A stretch of DNA of 7,603 nt. It comes from an uncultured beta proteobacterium. Its GTDB lineage: Bacteria; Pseudomonadota; Gammaproteobacteria; Burkholderiales; Burkholderiaceae. The DNA is taken from positions 1 to 7,603 of the forward strand of contig CAIYZI010000735.1 in NCBI GenBank assembly GCA_903930665.1, in the 5' to 3' direction. A model generated the notes under the pieces. It did not search any database, was not told where the DNA came from, and worked only from the letters and a program-made list of their open reading frames with translations. Every line of letters begins with the position of its first letter. Position 1 is the stretch's first letter. Both the position numbers and the translations under genes were made by a program. Shown here piece by piece: positions 1 through 6,465 of the stretch.

Positions 1-1029
1 AATCATCTCGACGTTGTACACAATACCGTCATAGGTACTTTGTGTCAGCGTCATCACACGCGGTACGACATTCTTATCTTTGATAAATGGGTTGGCATCA
101 ATTTTCTTCTTGATGTTTTTCCACTCAAACTCTTCTTTAGGTATAGGGCCGATGATGCCAAGATGATTGCGAGTTGGCATCAAGAAAATCGGGATCGCGC
201 CCATCATGGTGATTGAATGAATCACAGACTTGTGGCAATTGCGGTCAACCAACACTACGTCACCAGGAGCGACCGTTGAGTGCCAAACAATTTTGTTTGA
301 AGTGGATGTGCCGTTGGTCACAAAGAACAAATGATCGGCATTAAAAATGCGCGCAGCATTGCGCTCACTTTGCAATACAGGTCCTGTGTGATCTAACAGT
401 TGACCAAGCTCTTCCACGGCATTACACACGTCGGCACGCAACATGTTCTCACCAAAAAACTGATGGAACATGCGCCCTACTGGACTCTTTAAGAATGCGA
501 CACCACCTGAATGTCCAGGGCAATGCCATGAGTAAGAACCTTCAGAAGCGTAATTGGTTAAAGCGCGGAAAAATGGCGGCGCCAAGGAATCAAGATAGAC
601 TTTTGCCTCGCGAATGATATGGCGCGCTACAAATTCAGGGGTATCTTCATTCATATGAATAAAGCCATGCAATTCACGCAAAATATCATTAGGCATATGA
701 CGAGAAGTACGTGTCTCGCCGTATAAGAAGATCGGAATATCTTCGTTACGTTTACGCACCTCAGTAATAAATGCCCGCAAATTATTCAACGCAGGAAGAT
801 CATGATCTTCTGAATCAGAGACAAACTCTTCGTCGTCAATCGACACGATGAAACTTGAAGCACGGGAAGCTTGTTGAGCAAAAGAAGTGAGGTCACCATA
901 GCTGGTTAAACCAATCACTTCCATACCTTCGTTTTCAATAGCTTCCGCTAAGTCACGAATACCGGAACCTGAAATATTTTCAGAGCGAAAGTCCTCATCA
1001 ATAATGATGATTGGGAAACGAAATTTCAT
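1..1029 (-). CDS. Arg/Lys/Orn decarboxylase, PLP-dependent (N-terminal 343 codons, cut by window edge)
   Basis: This is a cytoplasmic fold-type-I amino-acid decarboxylase that removes the carboxyl group of arginine, lysine or ornithine to give agmatine, cadaverine or putrescine. Translating the minus strand gives MKFRFPIIIIDEDFRSENIS, then a wing domain (about residues 1-130, the OKR_DC_1 N-terminal type). The PLP-binding major domain follows with W168-HCPGHSGG, the phosphate-binding N239-GTSTSNK and D262-RNCHKS, whose His266 corresponds to the residue stacking on the cofactor ring. The PLP lysine and C-terminal domain lie beyond position 1; full-length relatives are about 750 residues. The ATG at 1029 is supported by AGGGGA six bases upstream. 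The ATG overlaps the channel gene's stop as ATGA, so translational coupling is likely. Substrate cannot be decided from this half. Roles known for the family are polyamine synthesis and acid resistance. Confidence 0.95.
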   Translation of the reverse strand, partial: MKFRFPIIIIDEDFRSENISGSGIRDLAEAIENEGMEVIGLTSYGDLTSFAQQASRASSFIVSIDDEEFVSDSEDHDLPALNNLRAFITEVRKRNEDIPIFLYGETRTSRHMPNDILRELHGFIHMNEDTPEFVARHIIREAKVYLDSLAPPFFRALTNYASEGSYSWHCPGHSGGVAFLKSPVGRMFHQFFGENMLRADVCNAVEELGQLLDHTGPVLQSERNAARIFNADHLFFVTNGTSTSNKIVWHSTVAPGDVVLVDRNCHKSVIHSITMMGAIPIFLMPTRNHLGIIGPIPKEEFEWKNIKKKIDANPFIKDKNVVPRVMTLTQSTYDGIVYNVEMI

Positions 1030-1937
1030 AAATAATCCCCTGCTAACTTGTCCGAAGAATTCGGAATCCACTTCTCAAAATTGGCCAGCTCAATGACCCG
1101 ACCACCATCTGGCAAAACGGTGACTATATCCATAAAAGTCGCATTCTGCTGTATATCTTTGGGCACATAAACGTGGCGAGCATATACCTGGTTGGCAAGA
1201 CTCTCATGGTACCCAGTAAATGTGACTAATAAATGCCACTGCTGATTGCTGCTTTGTGCAAGACATTCTGCTAATGGGCTACTTTCATCTAAGCTATGCA
1301 TTGCTGTCCAGGTCAGAGAAAACACCGGACTTTCAGCGCGATGCAAAGGAAGCTCCACCGACCGACGATAACGCTCACCCTCTACTGTCATGCTTTCAGC
1401 GATCAACCAAAGTCGCAGCTGCGCTTCAACAATATGGGAGCTACGTTCATTTAAGATACGAAACTTCAGGGTTTTGATGCCATCGTGATTTCCAACAATA
1501 GCTACCTTTGAAAAACGCACTCCAGCAGTAGGTCGAGTAAATCGCGCAAAAGCCAAACCCGTTGTTAATGCTGAATAGACAATTCCAAAGAAAGCTTCAA
1601 AAGTCACAATGCCATTAGGCCAATGACCTACTGGGGTCATACGGCCATAACCAATGGTTGCCATGGTTTGTACGCTAAAGAAAAAAACATCTAGCAAGGA
1701 GCCTGGCTGAGCATTGGTGATGGCACCATCACCGCACCATAAATACGCGAATGCAAAGAGTAGATTGGTCCCTAGATAAACCATAATGACCAACAACAAA
1801 AACTTCGCCCAGGAAGTGCCTAATAACCAGTGATAGAAATTATTTTCAGGACGCGCGACTGCGGATCGCGTGAGAGTGGCTCGATATTCTTCAAGATTAA
1901 TCCGCTCAGGGCGGTGTCCTAACCGAAAATCGTCCAC
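1026..1937 (-). CDS. Inward-rectifier potassium channel, KirBac3.1-like
   Basis: This 303-residue inner-membrane K+ channel subunit is expected to assemble as a tetramer. It has an amphipathic slide helix (about 35-45), TM1 (about 46-67), a pore helix FFFSVQTMA (85-93), the selectivity filter TIGYG (94-98) and TM2 (about 107-133) ending in ARFTRP. The cytoplasmic immunoglobulin-like IRK domain (about 138-290) contains DESSPL (217-222) and YARHVY. The pore, the TM2 exit and the LPDGGR stretch near the C-terminus resemble KirBac3.1 more than KirBac1.1, as recalled from memory. The start is GTG at 1937, 13 bases behind the dcd stop. No good Shine-Dalgarno is visible, so initiation probably depends on translation of dcd. 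The end overlaps the decarboxylase start by four bases. At the TM2 rectification-controller position (Ile138 of KirBac1.1) I align Ser122, so no acidic residue is present there. No frameshift is seen. Confidence 0.95.
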   Translation of the reverse strand: MDDFRLGHRPERINLEEYRATLTRSAVARPENNFYHWLLGTSWAKFLLLVIMVYLGTNLLFAFAYLWCGDGAITNAQPGSLLDVFFFSVQTMATIGYGRMTPVGHWPNGIVTFEAFFGIVYSALTTGLAFARFTRPTAGVRFSKVAIVGNHDGIKTLKFRILNERSSHIVEAQLRLWLIAESMTVEGERYRRSVELPLHRAESPVFSLTWTAMHSLDESSPLAECLAQSSNQQWHLLVTFTGYHESLANQVYARHVYVPKDIQQNATFMDIVTVLPDGGRVIELANFEKWIPNSSDKLAGDYL

Positions 1938-1950
1938 TGCAGTAAGTGAT

Positions 1951-2517
1951 TTAGGTCTTAGGCAGAGTTACACCCTGCTGACCTTGATATTTTCCGCCGC
2001 GATCTTTATACGATGTGCCGCATACTTCATCGCTTTCAAAGAACAGTACTTGGGCGCAACCTTCACCAGCATAGATCTTGGCAGGCAAAGGAGTTGTATT
2101 AGAAAACTCAAGAGTGACATAACCTTCCCACTCCGGCTCAAATGGAGTGACGTTCACAATAATGCCGCAACGTGCATAAGTACTTTTTCCTACGCAGACC
2201 GTTAAGACACTACGAGGAATCTTGAAATACTCCACAGTTCTCGCCAAGGCAAAAGAGTTTGGTGGAATGATGCACACTGGCCCTTTGAAGTCTACGAAAG
2301 ACTGTTCATCAAAGTTCTTGGGATCTACGATGGTGCTATTGATATTCGTAAAGATTTTGAATTCGTCAGCACAACGAATGTCATAGCCATAGCTTGAAGT
2401 GCCATAGCTCACAATTTTTTGCCCGGCGGCATCAAGGCGGACCTGCCCAGGTTCAAATGGGCTGATCATGCCTTGCTCGCCCATGCGGCGGATCCAGTGG
2501 TCAGATTTAATAGTCAT
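1951..2517 (-). CDS. dcd: dCTP deaminase
   Basis: Dcd deaminates dCTP to dUTP in the cytoplasm. This feeds dUTPase and then thymidylate synthase, and in Gram-negative bacteria it is the main source of dTMP precursor. The 188 residues match the usual length (about 188-193). Visible landmarks are the N-terminal SDHWIRRM, SYGYDIRC (42-49), the substrate-binding KSTYAR (111-116), and PFEPEWEGYVTLEFSN with the catalytic glutamate at 137. The C-terminal GGKYQGQQGVTLPKT is the flexible tail that closes over the nucleotide. The second of the two serines usually found before the arginine (RSSLAR in E. coli) is Thr113 here, a conservative change. The ATG at 2517 is preceded by AAGG about 15 bases away, a weak and rather distant Shine-Dalgarno. 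It is probably the first gene of a dcd-channel-decarboxylase transcript; whether fdhD upstream joins it is unclear. The enzyme is expected to be a homotrimer. Confidence 0.97.
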   Translation of the reverse strand: MTIKSDHWIRRMGEQGMISPFEPGQVRLDAAGQKIVSYGTSSYGYDIRCADEFKIFTNINSTIVDPKNFDEQSFVDFKGPVCIIPPNSFALARTVEYFKIPRSVLTVCVGKSTYARCGIIVNVTPFEPEWEGYVTLEFSNTTPLPAKIYAGEGCAQVLFFESDEVCGTSYKDRGGKYQGQQGVTLPKT

Positions 2518-2603
2518 GGCCGAATTGTAAAACCTTCACGAGGGTATGCCCATCAATTTATGGATGGGGAACCTAGAGCCCCAAAGGGTAAAAAATCCGA
2601 GAT

Positions 2604-3443
2604 TTACAAGGTCGGGGTAAAAATGACCCGCTCTGGGGCGTTGTAGATCTCAAAGTGCTTGCCAGAACACCGTGAAAGCAGGGTCAAATGGGTTTGTCGA
2701 GCTAACTCCAACCCCATTAAGGTCACACCTGAACGGGTTAAAAGAAAAGGAATTCCCATCTGTGCGCCCTTGATGACCATTTCAGAGGTTAAGCGGCCAG
2801 TCGTAAAAAATATGAGGTCTTTGCCAGGTTTATTGGCCAGCCACATCAAGCCTGATATCGAGTCCACCGCATTATGGCGCCCTACATCCTCGATAAAGTG
2901 CAGCAAACGCACCCCATCATTGCCGTCCCGTTCAAAAACTGCGCATGCATGGACGGATCCTGATTTTTTGTAAATAGTGTCATGGGTGCGAATAGTCTCA
3001 ACCAGGGCAACAATCGCTGCTTGAGTCAGCTTTGGACCCTCGGGTAATCGAATCTCCGACATTTCCTCAATAAGGCCGCCAAACATGGTTCCCTGACCAC
3101 ATCCAGTTGTTACCACCCGCTTACTGGTAAGGGCATCGATATCCACGGTACTGCGATAAGTCGTCACTGCTGCCGAATCGGTCTCCCAATCTACCTGAAT
3201 ACTTTCAATATCCTCAACGGACTCTACTAGGCGCTGATTTCGAAGGTATCCCAGAACTAAAGCCTCAGGAGCGCTTCCCAAGGTCATCAAGGTAACCACT
3301 TCACGCTTATTGAGGTAAATTGTCAGGGGGCGCTCCCCAGGAATATAGGTCGTTTTAAGCCGCCCTACCTCATCCATGATCTCCACCTCATGCACTAGCG
3401 GCACTGAAGCATTCGACATCTGAATTTTTGGGGGAACAGCCAT
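2604..3443 (-). CDS. fdhD: Formate dehydrogenase accessory sulfurtransferase FdhD
   Basis: FdhD carries sulfur from the cysteine desulfurase IscS to the molybdenum/tungsten bis-MGD cofactor, which activates formate dehydrogenase in the cytoplasm. The 279 residues are of normal length. Recognisable blocks are ERPLTIYLN (37-45), VVTTGCGQGTMFG (110-122), KKSGSVHACA (159-168), EDVGRHNAVD (185-194), TTGRLTSEMVIKGAQMGIP (214-232) and the LARQTHLTL segment near the end. The E. coli protein has a CGVCG motif with two cysteines (121 and 124). Here the motif is GCGQG, keeping only the first, Cys115. The ATG at 3443 has a purine-rich AAGAGAG about 6-8 bases upstream. No formate dehydrogenase structural gene is in the window, so its client must be encoded elsewhere. 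It is divergent from metG across 166 bp and 86 bp upstream of dcd on the same strand. Confidence 0.96.
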   Translation of the reverse strand: MAVPPKIQMSNASVPLVHEVEIMDEVGRLKTTYIPGERPLTIYLNKREVVTLMTLGSAPEALVLGYLRNQRLVESVEDIESIQVDWETDSAAVTTYRSTVDIDALTSKRVVTTGCGQGTMFGGLIEEMSEIRLPEGPKLTQAAIVALVETIRTHDTIYKKSGSVHACAVFERDGNDGVRLLHFIEDVGRHNAVDSISGLMWLANKPGKDLIFFTTGRLTSEMVIKGAQMGIPFLLTRSGVTLMGLELARQTHLTLLSRCSGKHFEIYNAPERVIFTPTL

Positions 3444-3609
3444 AAATCACTCTCTTAAATGGGGTGCAAAGCGGGATTTTCCGTGTTTTGATGCTGTTTT
3501 ACGGATGCTTTGCCGATACTTCACTTTAACCGCAGTCTAAAATTACCGCTCAATAGATATGCAAGCCCCATAATTCCCTATCCAACCCTTTAGATTAAGT
3601 CAGTTTTCC
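3444..3609. promoter_or_regulatory. Divergent fdhD/metG intergenic region, probably with both promoters
   Basis: These 166 bp separate the start codons of two divergent genes, so both promoters should lie here. For metG the best -10-like element is TAAAAT at 3538-3543, with a poorer CATAAT at 3569-3574. Neither has a convincing -35 box at 16-18 bp. For fdhD I find no hexamer pair matching consensus in more than half its positions. GATGCT occurs twice, at 3490 and 3504. TCCGT/ACGGA half-sites about 16 bases apart lie around the first copy; these are too short to interpret. The presence of promoters follows from layout, not from strong motifs. Confidence 0.4.
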
Positions 3610-5280
3610 ATGAGTAGCTCCCCACGTCGCATTTTGGTCACCTCCGCCTTACCGTACGCTAACGGTCAAATTCATATCGGCCATTTGGTGGAATATGTCC
3701 AAACGGATATTTGGGTTCGCTACCAAAGAATGCGCGGACACGAGGTGCATTACGTTGGTGCTGACGATACTCATGGCACGCCCATCATGTTGCGCGCTGA
3801 AAAAGAAGGGCTTACCCCCAAAGAACTGATTGCGAATGTTTGGAAAGAACACAAGCGCGACTTTGATGACTTCTTGATTTCATTTGATAATTACTACACC
3901 ACCGATAGCCCTGAAAATGAAAAGCTTGCACAAAGTATTTATCTCAAGTTACGCGATGCCGGCTTAATTGAAAAGCGCGCTATTGAGCAAGCTTATGACC
4001 CGGTTAAAGAGATGTTCTTACCGGATCGTTTTATTAAGGGTGAATGTCCTAAGTGTGGCGCTAAAGATCAATATGGCGATAATTGCGAAAAGTGTGGCGC
4101 TACGTATTCCCCTACCGACCTTAAGAACCCATTCTCCGTAGTAAGCGGCGCAACACCGATCAAAAAAGTTTCCGACCACTATTTCTTTAAACTCTCGGAT
4201 CCTCGCTGCGAGACTTTTTTACGCGAATGGACTCAAGTAAGAACGCCACTGCAACCTGAAGCTCGCAATAAAATGAAAGAGTGGGTTGGCGAACCAGGCG
4301 AGAGCAAGTTGGGCGATTGGGACATCTCCCGCGATGCCCCCTACTTCGGCTTTGAAATCCCAGATGCGCCGGGCAAGTACTTCTATGTATGGCTTGATGC
4401 GCCTATTGGCTATTACGCTAGCTTCCTCAATTACTGCACTAACAAGGGTCTGGACTTTGAAGAATGGGTCAAGCCAGATACCACTACCGAGCAATACCAT
4501 TTCATCGGTAAAGATATTCTCTATTTCCATACCCTCTTCTGGCCTGCTACCCTACAGTTCGCGGGCTATCGCACTCCTACCAATGTTTTTGCCCATGGTT
4601 TTCTGACGGTTGATGGCGAGAAGATGAGTAAGTCACGTGGAACTTTGATCTCCGCCCATAGCGTGATTGAATCTGGGTTTAATCCAGAATGGTTCCGTTA
4701 TTACTTTGCGACCAAGTTAAACGATAGCATGGAAGATTTAGATTTAAATCTGCAAGACTTTGTTGCACGAGTAAACAGTGATTTACTTGGCAAATACATC
4801 AATATCGCCAGTCGCAGTGCAGGCTTTTTGGTGAAACGTTTTGGTGGTGTTGTTTCTGATGAAGTGATGAACAATCCATTGCTCGAAGAAATCCGCCATT
4901 CCAGCGAAAAAATTGCAGCGCTTTATGAAGGACGTGAATACGCCAAAGCCCTTCGATCAATCATGGAGCTCGCAGATAAGGTCAATGGCTTTGTTGATGA
5001 AAACAAGCCTTGGGAAATCGCTAAAGACCCCGTGCGTGAAGCCGATCTCCAAAAAGTGTGCAGCGTCACTTTAGAGGCCTTTAGAATGCTCAGCCTGTAT
5101 CTCAAACCCGTCATCCCACAAGTGGCAGATGGAGTAGAGGAATTCTTATCTTTGCCTTCCTTGAGTTGGAACGACGTGAATACCCCACTTTCGAGCAAAA
5201 ACCCGATTAAAGCCTACAAACATCTCATGACGCGCGTCGAAGCACCCCAAATTGAGACTTTATTGGCTGCTAACCTTTAA
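3610..5280 (+). CDS. metG: Methionine--tRNA ligase, short form without the C-terminal tRNA-binding domain
   Basis: MetRS charges tRNA(Met) and initiator tRNA with methionine, using ATP, in the cytoplasm. The class I Rossmann fold shows ALPYANG (13-19), the HIGH signature HIGH (22-25) and KMSKS (338-342). The connective peptide has two CxxC knuckles (Cys146/149 and Cys159/162), the zinc-binding MetG1 type, followed by the helical anticodon-binding domain with NIASR (398-402) and ENKPWEIAKD (464-473). The protein ends at residue 556, just after HLMTRVEAPQIETLLAANL. Longer bacterial enzymes (E. coli, 677 residues) continue here into a linker and an EMAP/Trbp111-like dimerisation and tRNA-binding domain. 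The 140 bases before the next gene are too few to encode that domain in any frame. The ATG at 3610 begins MSSSPRRILVTSALPYANGQ, the expected N-terminus, but no Shine-Dalgarno is visible in front of it. Confidence 0.97.
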   Translation: MSSSPRRILVTSALPYANGQIHIGHLVEYVQTDIWVRYQRMRGHEVHYVGADDTHGTPIMLRAEKEGLTPKELIANVWKEHKRDFDDFLISFDNYYTTDSPENEKLAQSIYLKLRDAGLIEKRAIEQAYDPVKEMFLPDRFIKGECPKCGAKDQYGDNCEKCGATYSPTDLKNPFSVVSGATPIKKVSDHYFFKLSDPRCETFLREWTQVRTPLQPEARNKMKEWVGEPGESKLGDWDISRDAPYFGFEIPDAPGKYFYVWLDAPIGYYASFLNYCTNKGLDFEEWVKPDTTTEQYHFIGKDILYFHTLFWPATLQFAGYRTPTNVFAHGFLTVDGEKMSKSRGTLISAHSVIESGFNPEWFRYYFATKLNDSMEDLDLNLQDFVARVNSDLLGKYINIASRSAGFLVKRFGGVVSDEVMNNPLLEEIRHSSEKIAALYEGREYAKALRSIMELADKVNGFVDENKPWEIAKDPVREADLQKVCSVTLEAFRMLSLYLKPVIPQVADGVEEFLSLPSLSWNDVNTPLSSKNPIKAYKHLMTRVEAPQIETLLAANL

Positions 5281-5300
5281 AAAATCCGAAAAAAACACTT

Positions 5301-5334
5301 ATTTCAGTCGATAAAAGGCAAAGTCGACTGAAAT
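5301..5334. repeat. Perfect 11-bp inverted repeat behind metG (hairpin; possible minus-strand terminator or operator)
   Basis: The arms ATTTCAGTCGA (5301-5311) and TCGACTGAAAT (5324-5334) are exact reverse complements around a 12-base A-rich loop (5312-5323). It lies 20 bases behind the metG stop. In plus-strand RNA the hairpin is followed by GCGAAGAAAA, with no U-tract, so it is not a standard terminator for metG. Read on the minus strand it is followed by AAGTG and then seven T residues (5295-5289), which fits a terminator for antisense transcription, though set back five bases. It could instead stabilise the metG mRNA 3' end, or be a protein-binding site upstream of the next operon. The repeat is certain; the function is not. 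Confidence 0.75.
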
Positions 5335-5420
5335 GCGAAGAAAATCGTTAATAATGGTGTTTGTAGTCAGTGCAGCGCTTTTGTAAGTTATTGAATTTAA
5401 TAAGTATTTTAGGAATTTTC
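5335..5420 (+). promoter_or_regulatory. Probable promoter and leader region of the DUF3460-scpA-panC operon
   Basis: A promoter is expected here because a hairpin separates metG from the next operon. The candidate elements are weak. TTGTAG (5361-5366) and TAAGTT (5384-5389) are 17 bp apart, but the second matches the -10 consensus in only three of six positions. AATAAT at 5350-5355 is a better -10-like hexamer without a well-placed -35. The stretch from 5384 to 5420 is very A+T rich. Read-through from metG is an alternative. AGGA at 5411-5414 is the ribosome-binding site for the ATG at 5421. Confidence 0.35.
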
Positions 5421-5609
5421 ATGGCAAGATATGTATCTGAATTCACCAAGTTCTTAACCGAACTTAAATCTGAGAAACCTGAGATCGAAGCAGGTCAGCA
5501 AGCTGGTCGCGCCCTCCTTTGGGATAAAGAGCCACTGACCGCTGAAGATAAACGTCGCGCACAAGAAGCTAAGTTAAAGCAACGCGCCTACGTTTACTCT
5601 TATGACTGA
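5421..5609 (+). CDS. Small DUF3460 family protein
   Basis: This is a 62-residue soluble protein, MARYVSEFTKFLTELK at the N-terminus and KLKQRAYVYSYD at the end. It is highly charged, has no signal peptide or membrane segment, and is probably mostly helical. It matches my memory of the DUF3460 family of betaproteobacteria, which has no known function to my knowledge. The ATG at 5421 is chosen because AGGA (5411-5414) sits six bases upstream and the family begins MARY. An upstream in-frame GTG at 5370 would add 17 residues of unlikely sequence and has no ribosome-binding site. The last eight bases overlap the start of scpA in another frame, so the two are probably translated together. Its place at the head of the scpA-panC operon is the only clue to its role. 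Confidence 0.88.
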   Translation: MARYVSEFTKFLTELKSEKPEIEAGQQAGRALLWDKEPLTAEDKRRAQEAKLKQRAYVYSYD

Positions 5610-6465
5610 ACCAAGCACTCAGCCGATATCGGATTTACTCGATAGCACTCCATCTGTAACGGATGGGATGTCTTCGGCATTTGCAAAGCTTTACGGTGAG
5701 CCTTTATTTAAGCTCCCAACCGATCTTTATATTCCCCCTGATGCCCTAGAAGTTTTTCTAGAAGCATTTGAAGGCCCTCTTGATCTTTTGCTGTATTTAA
5801 TACGTAAGCAAAACTTCAATGTCCTCGATATTCCAATGGCTCAGGTTACTTTGCAGTACCTTAGCTACATTGATCAAATTCGTCATAGCAACCTTGAGTT
5901 AGCGGCTGAATATTTATTGATGGCTGCGATGTTGATTGAAATTAAATCCCGCATGCTGTTGCCGATAAAGAAGGCCGATAGCGATGAGGAAGTGGAAGAC
6001 CCACGCGCTGAGTTAGTTCGCCGCCTCCTTGAGTATGAGCGCATGAAACTGGCAGCTCAAGAGCTCGATCAAATCCCCCAACAAGGGCGTGATTTCCAAA
6101 TTGCTCATGGCTATGTTGACACCACTGTTGCAGTTACCTGGCCAGAAGTCAATGTAGATGATTTGCAAATGGCTTGGCGTGACGTTCTTCACCGTGCCAA
6201 ACTCAATCAACATCACACCATTACCCGCGAAGAGCTTTCTGTGCGCGACTTTATGACACGCATTTTACGCCGCCTACAAAGCACACGTTTTGTCGAATTC
6301 GGTGAACTCTTTGAAGATGCTATTAAATCAGGAAAAGGAGTTCCTGTTGTGATCGTCAACTTCATTGCAATGCTTGAACTGTCTCGTGAAGCTTTAGTTG
6401 AAATTACTCAAGCAGAACCCTACGCACCCATTTACGTACGTCTTGCATACACACCTAGCGCATGA
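5602..6465 (+). CDS. scpA: Segregation and condensation protein A (kleisin of SMC-ScpAB)
   Basis: ScpA is the kleisin that bridges the SMC neck and head and recruits ScpB in bacterial condensin, which compacts and separates newly replicated chromosomes. The 287 residues show AFEGPLDLLLYLIRKQNFNV (55-74), the SMC-neck-binding helical domain, and AAEYLLMAAMLIEIKSRMLL (101-120). An acidic linker (SDEEVEDPRAE) and a C-terminal winged-helix SMC-head-binding domain (about 212-287, from SVRDFMTRIL) follow. About 55 residues precede the FEGPLDLL block, longer than the roughly 10 in B. subtilis. Met23 is an alternative start, but neither has a Shine-Dalgarno. The ATG at 5602 is preferred because its 8-base overlap with the preceding gene suits coupled translation. 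scpB, often adjacent in other bacteria, is not in the window. The TGA overlaps the panC ATG. Confidence 0.95.
   Translation: MTEPSTQPISDLLDSTPSVTDGMSSAFAKLYGEPLFKLPTDLYIPPDALEVFLEAFEGPLDLLLYLIRKQNFNVLDIPMAQVTLQYLSYIDQIRHSNLELAAEYLLMAAMLIEIKSRMLLPIKKADSDEEVEDPRAELVRRLLEYERMKLAAQELDQIPQQGRDFQIAHGYVDTTVAVTWPEVNVDDLQMAWRDVLHRAKLNQHHTITREELSVRDFMTRILRRLQSTRFVEFGELFEDAIKSGKGVPVVIVNFIAMLELSREALVEITQAEPYAPIYVRLAYTPSA

Noticed and set aside
1640..1660. Arg in place of Asp after the GYG of the K+ filter looked unusual
   Set aside because: KirBac3.1, the closest relative I recall, has a basic residue (Lys) at the same place, so Arg is a conservative change in this branch.
1256..2205. Plus-strand open frames across the channel and dcd genes (1256-1477, 1870-2205)
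   Set aside because: They are antisense to well-recognised genes, have no family-like sequence and no ribosome-binding site; they are shadows of the real coding frames.
2549..2568. CCCATC/GATGGG hairpin with an 8-base loop between fdhD and dcd
   Set aside because: The stem is only 6 bp and no T-tract follows on either strand, so it is not a convincing terminator or regulator.
5370..5420. Extended start (GTG at 5370) for the DUF3460 gene
   Set aside because: It adds 17 residues unlike the family N-terminus, while the ATG at 5421 has AGGA at ideal spacing.
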